64,000 bases of DNA from the NCBI GenBank assembly GCA_029259945.1, contig JAJDEF010000021.1, forward strand, positions 62,001 through 126,000, written 5' to 3'. A program made the position numbers and the translations under genes. The notes under the pieces are model-generated. The model was given only the letters and a program-made list of their open reading frames with translations, did not search any database and had not been told where the DNA came from. This DNA is from Planctomycetota bacterium (GTDB taxonomy: Bacteria > Planctomycetota > Planctomycetia > Pirellulales > Lacipirellulaceae). Positions 1 through 9,900 of the stretch are shown here, piece by piece (position 1 is the first letter of the stretch; every line of letters begins with the position of its first letter).

Positions 1-115
1 CCGAGGCCTACACCTCTGCACCGGTGTTTGGCTACGAGGTCTGCCCAGAAAGTTGGTGGGGAAGAGCGCATCGAGTTAGGCTATCCAGCCAATGAGTCCG
101 TGTTCTTTGCACGGA

Positions 116-1264
116 TTATTGGGCTAAAACCTCGGTCTCTGGATGGAAGGCATGCCAGGCGAACCATAGCGAATACATGTATTGGACACCTGGATCGGCT
201 TCGACGACGCGCAAGCTTTTGGTTGCGGCGTTGAATTCGAGGACGACTTTTTTGCCGTCGAGCACATCTTCGACGCGCTGTCGGTCTTGGCTAAAGTTCG
301 ACTCTGGATAGGCTTTTGCGACGGTCTCGGTCCAAACACCCAGGACACGCGACTTCGCTGGCAGGCGGTCGCTGGAAGGCTCGGCCGGGAACATGAGTCG
401 GGGGGTGGAGAAATATTTGGCATAGGGACTAAGGCTGTAATTTCGATCATGGCCTGTCTCGGCAGACAAGACCAAGGTATTGGGATGTCGTGATTGCCAA
501 TCTCCCCACGTGGTCAGTTCCAACGGCAATGCGGTGAGCGATTTTTTTGCGCCTGGGCCAGAAACCCCCTGAGTCAGGACTTGCGACCAGAGACTTTCTG
601 TCTGATCGCTACGGTCGTACATCAAGACATTGCTGTTGTAGAGCAAACCTGAGACGCCGAACTCGCGTTCCCCGAGTTTCGTACGGCGATCGAAGACGGC
701 ACAAGAATCACACAAAGGACAATAGGTGACGGCCACCGGTAGATCGCCGACACGGTCGTTGACAATTTCGTGATAGTTAAGAATTTTCAGTGGGTAGGCT
801 TTAGCTTGGTCGGAAGCAGTGAGACCAATGATGCGATCCTCGGGTTGAAGGTAGGTCGCTTCGCTTGGTGTGATGAACTTGGGATTGGAGAGTGCAGGAA
901 TTCCATCTTTGGGAGGACCGCCGGGCAAGATTTTATCGGCTGGCACCGTGGCTGCCGACAGATCAAAAGCAAAACGTTGTCGGCGCGGCGCATACTGTGC
1001 GGATTGTCCACGTGCCTCACAGAGCTGTCGGCCTGCGATCGTCGGGAATAAGGTGCCCTGATTCCATGCGTCTTGCCAAAAAACGTTATCTGCAGAGAAC
1101 CGCCACCCGAGCAGCCCAAGGCTTAATAGGATAGCGATCATGAGCAAACGCGATCGGAGGGGTAAGTGGCAAAACGAAACTCGGCATGAAGGCGGAGTTG
1201 AGTTCGAGGGCGAGTCGGCTGGATTTCCGCCGACATCGGTCTCTGCCCGTTTTGAATGTTCCAT
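116..1264 (-). CDS. DUF3179 domain membrane-anchored protein
   Basis: This 382-residue protein matches the DUF3179 family, whose function is unknown. One hydrophobic segment at about residues 39-56 (LLMIAILLSLGLLGW) follows a basic stretch, so the N-terminus is probably a signal anchor and the rest extracytoplasmic. The DUF3179 core runs from about residue 100 to 370 and contains the typical NYHEIVND and VAVTYCPLCDSCAVFDR blocks, with three cysteines at 182, 185 and 188. An ATG at 1264 is used. It is transcribed away from the small secreted protein gene at 1576. The family name is secure; any role as a redox or metal-binding protein is only suggested by the cysteines. Confidence 0.85.
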   Translation of the reverse strand: MEHSKRAETDVGGNPADSPSNSTPPSCRVSFCHLPLRSRLLMIAILLSLGLLGWRFSADNVFWQDAWNQGTLFPTIAGRQLCEARGQSAQYAPRRQRFAFDLSAATVPADKILPGGPPKDGIPALSNPKFITPSEATYLQPEDRIIGLTASDQAKAYPLKILNYHEIVNDRVGDLPVAVTYCPLCDSCAVFDRRTKLGEREFGVSGLLYNSNVLMYDRSDQTESLWSQVLTQGVSGPGAKKSLTALPLELTTWGDWQSRHPNTLVLSAETGHDRNYSLSPYAKYFSTPRLMFPAEPSSDRLPAKSRVLGVWTETVAKAYPESNFSQDRQRVEDVLDGKKVVLEFNAATKSLRVVEADPGVQYMYSLWFAWHAFHPETEVLAQ

Positions 1265-1575
1265 AGCACGTGCCTCTTATGGAAATGCTGCTAATAGGTA
1301 AGCCAACGTTGTCTGCCATGTGACATTCTAAGTCGAAGAAGGCACCTGATGTTAGACTTATCGCGTTTCTATGTCGGTGAGACAACTTACATTCACCGAT
1401 ATCTTCGCGGCAGAAGTTTTCCTACCTGTATGCTGCCATACAGAAACATTCTTGCCAAGTTGTCTAACGTAGGGGTCAGGCGACCACGAACACCGTAGCT
1501 TGTCGACAACGAATCGACGACGGCAGTAGGCACGTGGCGAAAACAGATTGTTCATAGTTTTTCTAGGAGTGGGTG
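1265..1575. other. Divergent intergenic region
   Basis: About 310 bases separate the DUF3179 gene (minus) from the small secreted protein gene (plus), so both promoters should lie here. I see one small hairpin at 1426-1443 (7-bp stem CTGTATG/CATACAG, loop CTGC), no open frame with coding character and no clear promoter boxes. Confidence 0.4.
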
Positions 1576-1902
1576 ATGCGAATATTAGCAATTTTTGCAG
1601 TGGTTTTTTTGTCAGTGTCTAGTGTGCATGCGCAGAGTGGTAGACGAGGTGGGTTCCGTGGTAACCTGCGTCGGCAAGCGCCAGCTCGGTCGTACCAGTC
1701 AGCTCCAGCCGAGCAGAGCAACGTGGCTCAGCCAGGCTCGACGATTGAAGGAGACGTTGTTGTGGTGGAGGGTGAAGTGACAGCAGGCTGTCCGTGCGCA
1801 GCAAACGGCGCAGTCGCGGTCCCCTGTTGTGCCTCGTCGTGCTGCAAGCCTCGTAGGCACCGATCGCACTGCCGACCAACTCGTTGTCGACGACGACGGT
1901 AA
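1576..1902 (+). CDS. Small secreted protein, reading frame probably shifted
   Basis: Starts at ATG 1576 (a GTG lies directly in front), with a clear signal peptide of about 20 residues ending VSSVHAQ. The mature part begins with an Arg/Gly-rich stretch (SGRRGGFRGNLRRQ) followed by TIEGDVVVVEGEV. From about 1783 the frame becomes a run of Cys and Arg (CPCAANG...CCASSCCKPRR), which looks like out-of-frame reading. The +1 frame from 1781 to the TAG at 1937-1939 instead reads QQAVRAQQTAQSRSP...DQLVVDDDGNHASHLAIPGLI, with ordinary composition, and it ends just before a strong terminator. I do not recognise the family. Either this is a Cys-rich peptide, or a real frameshift or base-call error exists near 1778-1783 and the gene ends at 1939. 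Confidence 0.5.
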   Translation: MRILAIFAVVFLSVSSVHAQSGRRGGFRGNLRRQAPARSYQSAPAEQSNVAQPGSTIEGDVVVVEGEVTAGCPCAANGAVAVPCCASSCCKPRRHRSHCRPTRCRRRR

Positions 1903-1955
1903 TCACGCAAGTCACTTGGCAATTCCAGGTTTGATTTAGAACCACTGATTTTTTG

Positions 1956-2001
1956 ACCGCAGGCTGCTGAGAGCACCCTTTCAGCAGCCTGCGGTATTTT
2001 T
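1956..2001 (+). terminator. Strong intrinsic terminator
   Basis: A perfect 15-bp stem (ACCGCAGGCTGCTGA at 1956-1970, complement at 1981-1995) encloses a 10-base loop and is followed by ATTTTTAT. It lies 17 bases after the TAG at 1937-1939 of the shifted frame, which supports that stop as the true gene end. Confidence 0.9.
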
Positions 2002-2178
2002 ATGGGAATGCTGACAATTGGGGAAACCGGTAAGACCAGCACAAATTGTCCCAGAAAATGGCCGTGCGAGCTTCGAGTGTGATCGGTTTCACGTTTAGGC
2101 CATCCGGAAACCTCCGAAACAACAGAGGTAAGGAAACCGGCGATAAAACTTATTTCTGAAAGGTATCGGAGAATCAAA

Positions 2179-2628
2179 ATGAAATGGAAAGCCTTCATGA
2201 TCATGGTGTTGACCATTGCTAGTCTGGTTGCATCTTCCCCGGTTGGGGCTCAAGTCACAGCAAATCGAATTCATTGGGCCCATTCGCCAGAGAGGGCAAT
2301 GTCGTTGGCACGCGATTCGCATTTGCCGATCTTGGCCTTTGTGACTTCTGAAAACTGTACCTATTGCCGTAAGATGGAACGCGAGACCTGGAGCAATCCG
2401 CAAATTATCGCCCAGACACAAGCGGGATTCATTCCATTGAAGCTCCATGCGTCGCAGCATCGCAAGCTTGTTGCTGAGTTGGGTGTCCGCGCATTTCCAT
2501 CAACTATTTTGTTTACTCCCGAAGGCAATGTGATCAATGGTGCCAAGGGCTTTTTGCGGCCAAACCAGCTTGCGGGGTTGCTTCACACGGCACATCCCAC
2601 GAAAGTTGCCCTTCATCCGGTGGAGTAA
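2179..2628 (+). CDS. Secreted thioredoxin-fold protein
   Basis: A 149-residue thioredoxin-like protein with a signal peptide of about 25 residues ending VGAQ, so it acts outside the cytoplasm. The redox motif is C60-T-Y-C63 in the context FVTSENCTYCRKME, and the usual cis-proline is at 107 (RAFPSTILF), followed by the last strands of the fold (FTPEGNVINGAKGF). GGAG lies seven bases before the ATG. The CTYC motif and the short linker resemble DsbD-gamma or thioredoxin_7 proteins that reduce or isomerise periplasmic disulfides or help cytochrome maturation; the substrate cannot be told. It stands alone between a terminator and a convergent membrane protein gene. Confidence 0.85.
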   Translation: MKWKAFMIMVLTIASLVASSPVGAQVTANRIHWAHSPERAMSLARDSHLPILAFVTSENCTYCRKMERETWSNPQIIAQTQAGFIPLKLHASQHRKLVAELGVRAFPSTILFTPEGNVINGAKGFLRPNQLAGLLHTAHPTKVALHPVE

Positions 2629-2674
2629 GAAGGCGGGTGCGGCTGGACATTTTTGCAACGCTTAGATATCTCGA

Positions 2675-3208
2675 CTACAGCCGCACTTCTTCTGTTTTTG
2701 GCGAGAACACATTTTTCTCTTGGGAGGAAGAGGAGTGACGCCCCCGGCGCACCATGACAAGCCCTATGGCTAATATTTGAAGCATCGGGATATCGATGCT
2801 TGTGGCGATCACGAAACCGCATCGTTGCCAAAAGAACTCGCGATGCCACTCGCTCACCGCTGGCAGCCAGGTTGCCCATTGATAAACCACGACCGCCATT
2901 AGCAGCATGGTCCCTGTGATGCAAAGTAGCTTGCCCAGTTGTTGCGTCGGACCAATTGTTTTGCGGTAGGACCGACTACCAAAGATTGCCAAGGGAATCA
3001 AAACGACGAACCAAGCCAAGTGACAGCCCACCAAAGCCTGCGTGGGGGGGCCACAACCCCAGACTCCACAAACGGAGTGCCCCCAGTCGCCGGGTAGATT
3101 CGAAATCGAAAGCGTACCAAACAGCGCCGCTGCCCACGCAAACAGTTTGAGCCCGTTCTTCGGAGCCATCAAGCTACGTGTCGAGAATTGCTTTTGCGTC
3201 GTATTCAT
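2675..3208 (-). CDS. Small four-helix membrane protein, unknown function
   Basis: A 177-residue protein with four hydrophobic segments at about 19-38, 57-76, 93-112 and 130-153, and a charged C-terminal tail. The loop after helix 1 holds CGVWGC followed by a third cysteine (C47, C52, C62), giving a cysteine/glycine motif (HSVCGVWGCGPP) that may bind a metal or form a disulfide. The start at 3208 is an ATG. It converges on the thioredoxin-fold gene with a gap of under 50 bases. I do not recognise a named family. Confidence 0.65.
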   Translation of the reverse strand: MNTTQKQFSTRSLMAPKNGLKLFAWAAALFGTLSISNLPGDWGHSVCGVWGCGPPTQALVGCHLAWFVVLIPLAIFGSRSYRKTIGPTQQLGKLLCITGTMLLMAVVVYQWATWLPAVSEWHREFFWQRCGFVIATSIDIPMLQILAIGLVMVRRGRHSSSSQEKNVFSPKTEEVRL

Positions 3209-3330
3209 GCTTTTTCACATTAAGAGCTTCACGCGATTTCTTTGAGGGGCAGGGTTGCACTCGGGATCCATCGTAGCATGGGTGGCGTAAGTTAATCGGT
3301 GAAACGTCTTACAATCAGTGCATGCACATC

Positions 3331-4506
3331 TTACCGTTGGAAGATCGGTAGCAGTTGGTTGGGTGCCCCTAAGGACATGACAGCCAGAGCAGTCGAGTAC
3401 GTTTTTCCAAACTTGCCGTCGTAGGCATGATTTTCTTTAGGCCATGAGCCATCGGGCGTCTGGTTTTTCAGAAGTACCCGTACCATCGGCGGATAAAATT
3501 GCTGCCAGTACTTACCGCCTAATTGATACATGGCTTGGGTGCAAAGGAACGCACTGTAATGGTATCGGTCTCTCGGATATCGGGTTTGTGTGAATCGTTC
3601 AATTTGGTTGTAGTCGCGGAAACTTTGTTGCAAGATCCACTCCCCTGCTTGGATGGCCTCAGGCGCATCGTGTAAGCCGGCATGGGCGAGTGCTAAGATG
3701 CCTGCTCCTGCCATACCCCGGCTGCGTTCATCCTGATCGGTGACACGCAGGAGAAACGCCCCGAATTTTGGACGGTAGCATTTTCGGACAAACTCGACGG
3801 CTTCGTTGATCGGCTTTTCGGGCACATCGAAGCCTGCGTTCTTCGAGGATCTTAAGAACATCAGTTGCCAACCCGAGACCGACAAATCGGCGTTGAAATC
3901 ACCTTGGACACTCAGATAACGCCACCCTCCTTTTTCGGCCGGCACGCGTTTAGGCCATCGTTGCATGGCCAAGGTGGCTTCAATCGCTTTTTTGATGGTG
4001 GCGTCAATATTTTCAATCTGGCTCACCTGTCCCATGGCATACGCTTCGCTCAAAGTGAGGCCGGACAAAGCGTGGTTGTAGGGTGCCGCATTACTGATCT
4101 CGTAACCGACGTTGCGAGAAATAGTTTCGCCTCGCGGCGCGATCAGCGATAGCAAACCATTCTGTTTTTGGCATGAGGCAATGTATTCGATTGCTTTGAG
4201 CAGCTGTGCGCCATAGGGCCCTTCGCCAGGGATGTGTCCTTGAGCGATGAACGCCATCACACACAAACTGGTGACTCCCGGCTGACCTTGAGGCAGCGTG
4301 GGAAACGACCCGTTACGTTGTTGTTTGCTGGCCAACCATACCAAACCACGTTCGACGGAGTCGTCGACCTGCCCCCATTCCGCAGGCGTGAGTATCGCGG
4401 TCGAAGACTGCTGGGCAAAGGTTGCGTTGGTTTTCATTCCTGCGATGCAGACACACAGGAAAAGAAAGCCCTGCAAAACACGGAAAAGACCTGATTTTAG
4501 ATGCAT
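3331..4506 (-). CDS. Prenyltransferase/squalene oxidase repeat protein, copy 1
   Basis: A 391-residue secreted protein with an N-terminal signal segment (GLFRVLQGFLFLCVCIAG). The rest is a series of alpha-alpha toroid repeats of the prenyltransferase/terpene cyclase superfamily: RNGSFPTLPQGQPGVTSLC, KQNGLLSLIAPRG, KGGWRYL, QTPDGSWPKE and a final TYSTALAVMSLG. No DxDD acid motif of class II cyclases and no protein prenyltransferase zinc site is visible, so it is probably a binding or structural toroid rather than a cyclase. It is the last and most divergent of three tandem copies, 34 bases after copy 2, and ends the long minus-strand run that begins with moxR. Its C-terminus (GAPNQLLPIFQR) is identical in all three copies. 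Confidence 0.8.
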   Translation of the reverse strand: MHLKSGLFRVLQGFLFLCVCIAGMKTNATFAQQSSTAILTPAEWGQVDDSVERGLVWLASKQQRNGSFPTLPQGQPGVTSLCVMAFIAQGHIPGEGPYGAQLLKAIEYIASCQKQNGLLSLIAPRGETISRNVGYEISNAAPYNHALSGLTLSEAYAMGQVSQIENIDATIKKAIEATLAMQRWPKRVPAEKGGWRYLSVQGDFNADLSVSGWQLMFLRSSKNAGFDVPEKPINEAVEFVRKCYRPKFGAFLLRVTDQDERSRGMAGAGILALAHAGLHDAPEAIQAGEWILQQSFRDYNQIERFTQTRYPRDRYHYSAFLCTQAMYQLGGKYWQQFYPPMVRVLLKNQTPDGSWPKENHAYDGKFGKTYSTALAVMSLGAPNQLLPIFQR

Positions 4507-4540
4507 GATTTTCTTGCAATGCTAGGAGGTCGCAGCCTGC

Positions 4541-5716
4541 TTACCGCTGGAAAATTGGTAGTAATTGGTTCGGAGCGCCGAGTGAAAGCACCATGAGCGC
4601 CGTTGTATAGGCGTTGCCGAACTTCTTTTCAGCGATGTGATTTTCGGGAGGCCAGGAGCCGTCGGGGCGTTGATTTGCCAGAAGGGTTTTGACGGTTCGC
4701 GGAAAAAACTGTTTCCAATAGTGTCCACCCAGCTGATACATCGCTTGGCTACAGTTAAAAACGCCGTAGTGGTATCGGTCTTTGTAATGATCGGTTTGGG
4801 TAAAGGTTTCGATCTGGTTGTACTTGTCGAAAGGATGTTTGAGGATCCACTCTCCCGCTTTATTCGCTTCTACCGAATTGTGTAACCCCGCATGAGCCAA
4901 AGCCAAAACCCCGGCACCGGCCATTCCACGACTGCGCTGGTCGGGCGTTTTGGCGGTGTATTCGAAAGTTCCGTATTCCGGATTGAAACAACGGCGGACA
5001 TAGGCGACCGCTTCGTCGATGGGCTTTTGCTCGACATCAAACCCCGAATTTTTGGCAGAGCGCAGAAACATTAATTGCCAACCGGTAAGCGATAAATCGG
5101 AATGGACATCATAAAATGGGTGTAAGTACCGCCATCCGCCACGATCGACTTTTTTAGCTTTTGGCCAATTTTGCATGGTGAGCGAAACTTCCTGAGATTT
5201 TTCGATAATCGCTTGGAGACGTGCTGCTTCGAGCGGCCCTTGAATCGAGTAGACTTCGCTCAGTACTAACGACGAAATCGTATGATTGTAGACGGATGAA
5301 ACGCCAATTTCGTGTGCCGTGTTGCGAGATATCTGTGGACCTCGTGGTGCAATCACGGCTAACAGCCCGTTTTGTTTTTGGCACGAGGCGATATATTCGA
5401 CCGCTTTTTGCAGTTGGGCTCCGTAAGGGCCCTCGCCAGGAATATGTCCGTGCGCCAAAAAGGCCATGGTGCAAAGACTGGTCACGCCCGGCTGACCTTG
5501 GGGCAACGTGGGAAACGACCCGTTGCGTTGCTGTTTGCTGGCGAGCCATGTGAGGGCACGTTCCACCGAGTCATCAACCTGCTCCCACTCCGCCGGCGTA
5601 AGAATCTCGATCGAAGGCTGCTCTGCAAAAATGGCGTTGGTTTTCATTCCCGCGATGCAGAGGCTCAGGACGAGAAGTCCATGCAATATGCGGGCAAGAC
5701 TTGGTTTTAGATCCAT
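4541..5716 (-). CDS. Prenyltransferase/squalene oxidase repeat protein, copy 2
   Basis: 391 residues from the ATG at 5716; the open frame extends further upstream but that part is the duplicated end of copy 3 read in another frame. It has a signal segment (LHGLLVLSLCIAGMKTNAIFA) nearly matching that of copy 1, then the same toroid repeats (GSFPTLPQGQPGVTSLC, KQNGLLAVIAPRG, GGWRYL, QRPDGSWPPE). Copies 2 and 3 are much closer to each other than to copy 1, with long nearly identical DNA blocks in the second half. Copy 2 therefore joins a copy-1-like N-terminus to a copy-3-like body, which suggests gene conversion or recombination within the array. Ligand unknown; it lacks the cyclase DxDD motif. 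Confidence 0.8.
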   Translation of the reverse strand: MDLKPSLARILHGLLVLSLCIAGMKTNAIFAEQPSIEILTPAEWEQVDDSVERALTWLASKQQRNGSFPTLPQGQPGVTSLCTMAFLAHGHIPGEGPYGAQLQKAVEYIASCQKQNGLLAVIAPRGPQISRNTAHEIGVSSVYNHTISSLVLSEVYSIQGPLEAARLQAIIEKSQEVSLTMQNWPKAKKVDRGGWRYLHPFYDVHSDLSLTGWQLMFLRSAKNSGFDVEQKPIDEAVAYVRRCFNPEYGTFEYTAKTPDQRSRGMAGAGVLALAHAGLHNSVEANKAGEWILKHPFDKYNQIETFTQTDHYKDRYHYGVFNCSQAMYQLGGHYWKQFFPRTVKTLLANQRPDGSWPPENHIAEKKFGNAYTTALMVLSLGAPNQLLPIFQR

Positions 5717-5750
5717 AATTTTCTTGCAATGGGAGGTGGTTGCAACCTGC

Positions 5751-6935
5751 TTACCGCTGGAAAATTGGTAGTAATTGGTTCGGAGCGCCGAGTGAGAGCA
5801 CCACGAGCGACGTCGTGTAGGCGTTGCCAAACTTTTTTTCGTCGGGTTGAGTTTCTCGAGGCCAGGAGCCGTCTGCGCGTTGATTTGCCAGAAGGGTTTT
5901 GACGGTTCGCGGAAAAAATTGTTTCCAATAGTGTCCACCCAGCTGATACATCGCTTGACTGCAGTTGAAAACACTGTAGTGGTATCGATCTTTATTGTGG
6001 ACGGTATGGATAAAGTTTTCGATTTGGTTGTACTTGTCGAAAGGATGCTTAAGGATCCACTCTCCCGCTTTATTCGCTTCTACCGAATTGTGCAATCCGG
6101 CATGAGCCAAAGCTAAAACCCCTGCGCCGGCCATGGCCCGACTGCGCTGGTCGGGAGTGTTGGCCGTGTATTCGAAAGTCTCGTATTTCGGATTAAAACA
6201 ACGGCGAACATAGGCGACCGCTTCGTCGATAGGTTTTTGCTCGACATCAAACCCCGAATTTTTGGCGGAGCGCAGAAACATTAATTGCCAACCGGTGATC
6301 GATAGATCGGAATCGACGCCCATATACAGGTGCAAGTACCGCCAACCACCTCGATCGACCTCTTTTCGCTTCGGCCAATTTTGCATGGTGAGCGAAACTT
6401 CCAAAGACTTTTCAATAATCGCTTGGAGACGTGCTGCTTCGTGTGGCCCTTGAATCGAGTAGACTTCGCTTAAGACTAACGACGAGATCGTATGATTGTA
6501 GACGGCCGATACGCCAACCATGTGTGCCGTGTTGCGAGATATCTGTGGACCTCGCGGCGCGACCACGGCCAACAGGCCGTTTTGTTTTTGACAGGAAGCG
6601 ATATACTCGACCGCTTTTTGCAGTTGGGCCCCGTAAGGGCCCTCGCCAGGAATATGTCCGTGCGCCAAAAAGGCCATGGCGCAAAGGCTGGTCACGCCTG
6701 GCTGGCCATGCGGCAAGGTGGGAAACGAGCCATCGCGCTGCTGCTGGCTGGCGAGCCATGTGAGGGCACGCTCCACCGAGGCATCGACCTTTTCCCACTC
6801 TCCTTCTGACAAAATGTCCATGTCTGGTGAGGCATTCGTTGAACCCTGAGCGAACAACTGCGTCGGAAATAGAACCTGCAGTAAGAACGCAATGATTAGG
6901 GCGGTAAGCGTAGGAATCGAGATTGAATTTTTCAT
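5751..6935 (-). CDS. Prenyltransferase/squalene oxidase repeat protein, copy 3
   Basis: 394 residues with a signal peptide different from those of copies 1 and 2 (ISIPTLTALIIAFLLQVLFPTQLFAQG). The toroid repeats are the same (GSFPTLPHGQPGVTSLC, KQNGLLAVVAPRG, GGWRYLHLY, QRADGSWPRE, final GAPNQLLPIFQR). It starts 11 bases after the 1307-residue membrane protein stops, so it is surely in the same transcript. The 34-base spacer behind it (5717-5750) closely resembles the spacer behind copy 2 (4507-4540), showing that the duplicated unit included spacer DNA. The function of such toroids in planctomycete MoxR/VWA loci is not established. Confidence 0.8.
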   Translation of the reverse strand: MKNSISIPTLTALIIAFLLQVLFPTQLFAQGSTNASPDMDILSEGEWEKVDASVERALTWLASQQQRDGSFPTLPHGQPGVTSLCAMAFLAHGHIPGEGPYGAQLQKAVEYIASCQKQNGLLAVVAPRGPQISRNTAHMVGVSAVYNHTISSLVLSEVYSIQGPHEAARLQAIIEKSLEVSLTMQNWPKRKEVDRGGWRYLHLYMGVDSDLSITGWQLMFLRSAKNSGFDVEQKPIDEAVAYVRRCFNPKYETFEYTANTPDQRSRAMAGAGVLALAHAGLHNSVEANKAGEWILKHPFDKYNQIENFIHTVHNKDRYHYSVFNCSQAMYQLGGHYWKQFFPRTVKTLLANQRADGSWPRETQPDEKKFGNAYTTSLVVLSLGAPNQLLPIFQR

Positions 6936-6946
6936 GCAAAAGCTCG

Positions 6947-9900
6947 TTAATTGGAACTTGATTGTTCGTTGGAAGCGCCGCTGATCTGGCGGAAATACTG
7001 TTCGATGGCCCGACGATAGCGTTCAGGCGGGGCGGTGTTGCGACCTTGTTGAAGATCGTCTCCGAGTTGCGAAGCGAGTCGGTTCCAGTCGACAGTGGCT
7101 CGTGCGGGTGCCGAAGGTTTGACGACCGGGTTGGCTTCTGATTCTTTCATAGCACGGGCCAGTGCTTTTCGAAATGCTTGTTCGATCGCTCGCTGCCGTT
7201 TTAATTGTTGCTGTCGGAATCGATTCATGAGCATTTGGTTACGGTATCCGATCGATCCGTTTCCCATCCCGTCGCGCATCCAATCGCCGACGATTTGCAA
7301 ATTGCTTGGACGGTTGGGGATCCCAAGAATCTCGCTAATCGAGAATTCCCGCTCAAGCTCTGCTAGTAATTCGTCCAGAGTGGGATCGTTTAAGAGGCTG
7401 GCGATCGGGTCTTGGACAGGGAGCTTGTCTAGTTCGACAATGACCAGCTGAATCATCTGATCGTATTCTTTCTCGGCTAATTCCAACGCTTCGAGAGCCG
7501 CTGTCTGGCGGGAGATCGCCTTGGGTAATTCATTTCGACGCAAGCCATAGACGGCAGCAAGCTGGTTAGGGATGGCCTGCTCGTCGAGAGCCGCCAGTAA
7601 ACTTCGCGCCTTCTCGGCGATGGGCAGGGGTAGCGTACCGTCGAGAATTTGTAAGGTAGTCGATAGCTGTTGTTCGAGATTTGCAAACTTGCCCGCCAAG
7701 CGGTCGGTGGCGACGACCAGCTGATGCTGCTCGATTTCTGCCGCTCGATGATACTCACCTGCTTGATGATATTTGAGCTGCCGAATCCAAGCCGACGCCT
7801 TTTCGACGAGCCGTCGCGTTTCGAGTAGGCGGTTTGTAGCGAACCCTGCGATTTCGACCTGTTCATCGCGTGTGCCAATTTGGTTTAATAGAACCTCTAG
7901 CTGATTGAACTGATCGTAGAGTCGTTCGGCGTCGGTGACGATCACCTTCAACGATTCCATCTCTTGATCGGAGGAGCCTGCTTCTTGAGTTGTTGTCGGA
8001 GGAGTTTGCGTTTGTCGTGCCGAAAATTTCCCGGCGCTGATGCTCACCTCACGAGTTGCCACATCGATTTGTTGAAGTAGTTTGTCGGTCGCTAGCAACT
8101 CCGCATCGTCGGCATCGCGGTTGAGTGGCAACCAGATTTCAAACCGTTCGTGCAAGTCGGCAGCAGCGAGCGCAATTTCCTCGATTCCCTTCACATGGCG
8201 CTGGAGCAGGATGGCTGCCAATTCGGGTCGAGATTCTTCTTCGACGACTTCCCAAGATTTCGACTTTCGATTCACGATCTTTTGTTGTTCGACTAAATCG
8301 GCGAGTTCAGAGCGGAGTATGCGGGTCCGATTTCGCTCGGCATCGAGAAATCGTCGTAGCAATCGCGGATCGTCTGCCAATAGGCGTGCTAATTCGGCCC
8401 GCATTTGGTTACGTAGCTCTAAGATTTCTTTGAGTCGAGCCATGTATTCTTCGTCATATTCAAATTCGACACTCTTACGTGCGTAGGGGCTAGAATCGCC
8501 CTGCTCTCGCATCAGGGCAAGCGAGTTCTCGACGTAGAGCTGGTACATCTTCTTGATTTCATCAATCGTTTCGGCAAGCGCAAAGTCACGACGGGCCCGT
8601 TCAAATTGCCCGGTCAATCGGGCCAACAAATCGCGTGCCCGGCTTGTTTGTTGCCAGCCGTTTCGCATGGCTTCGACACGGCTTTCTTCTTCGGTTTGCA
8701 AAGCTTTCCAAAATTCTTTCCGGGCGGGATAAATATGCGCCTGGCTGATGTCAACTAGCTGAAGCCCGATAAAGGCATAGAGGGTGCCCCGAGTACGACG
8801 ATGCAGTTTTTCGACAACATTCAACGCGGCTGCGACTCTCGCTTCGGCATTGCTGATATCACGGTGGTACTTGGTTTGCCACTTAGGGTCGTTTTCTATC
8901 GCATCGAGTACGCCTCGCGAAAGTTGCTGCGCCTTGGCAAGAGCGATGTCGATTTGCTCTAAGTCAGGAGCAATCTCGATCTCGAGTTGAATGCGACGTT
9001 GGCCTAGAAAATTCAAAACCGATTCGTCGACCGTCAACTGCATGCGTTGGCTTAAAGCAGACTGCGGCTGAGGGAACTCTAGGTAACCTTGTGACGCCAG
9101 ATTTGGCTCGGTGCTGGCAGTGGTAATGTTTTTGTTCTCTTCGGGGTAGAGAGGCCGCGGGGTGGCTGATGTCAGTTTAGCGGAGTCGGAAGTAGTCTCT
9201 TGCGGGAGTTCCTCGGGCATTGTCGATGCATTGGTTCTCAGACGGTCTGCATCAGCGAGCTTGGTTTCTTGGGTATCACGGGGCGAGGGTGTCTCTACTT
9301 CAGGTTCGCGGTTCTGCGTCGCCCCTGCGGTGTTTTCTTGTGAGTTGGCCTCTGGTGGGCTAACTGCTTTGATATTTTCCACGGCACTGCGATCTTCGCT
9401 CACGCGGATGGCAAAACTTAGCTGGGCTCCGTCGACAAGATTGAATTGTGAAAGATCGAGATCGACTGTGGCACGGATTTCGGTTTTCCCACGTTGTTCG
9501 CCTAGCGGAATCGGCAGAGTTGCAAGCGGCAAGGGCTTGCCATCCGTCGCCAGACGCTCGTCGAATACAAGAAGCTCGGCAGAGCCTAGTCCGAGGTCGT
9601 CTTTGGCCGAGAACGTAATAGGAATCGTGTCGTCTGGGAGCACGGCAAGCCGGTCATTGGGCTTGAGAATTCGGACCACGGGCGGCGCGTCTTCGCGGCA
9701 GTTGATCTCGCATGTTGGTGGTCGTCGATTCGTCAGCCCATGGGTTTCGGTGAGAATTGGCGATAGCGCAAAGCTCTCTTCAAGCGTGATCTCCCATCGA
9801 TACCACCCCTGATCATCTACCGTAAGTAGTTCTGTTCGATCTCCGCCTAGCCGCAGTTCGATTTTTTCGACGCGTGTTTTTGGTTGGATAGCTAACTGCA

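Noticed and set aside
5717-5974. Upstream extension of toroid copy 2
   Set aside because: These codons lie in the 3' end of copy 3 read in another frame; the signal peptide starts at 5716.
3331-6935. Calling the toroid proteins squalene-hopene cyclases
   Set aside because: No DxDD motif, length about 390 instead of over 600 residues, and signal peptides for export.
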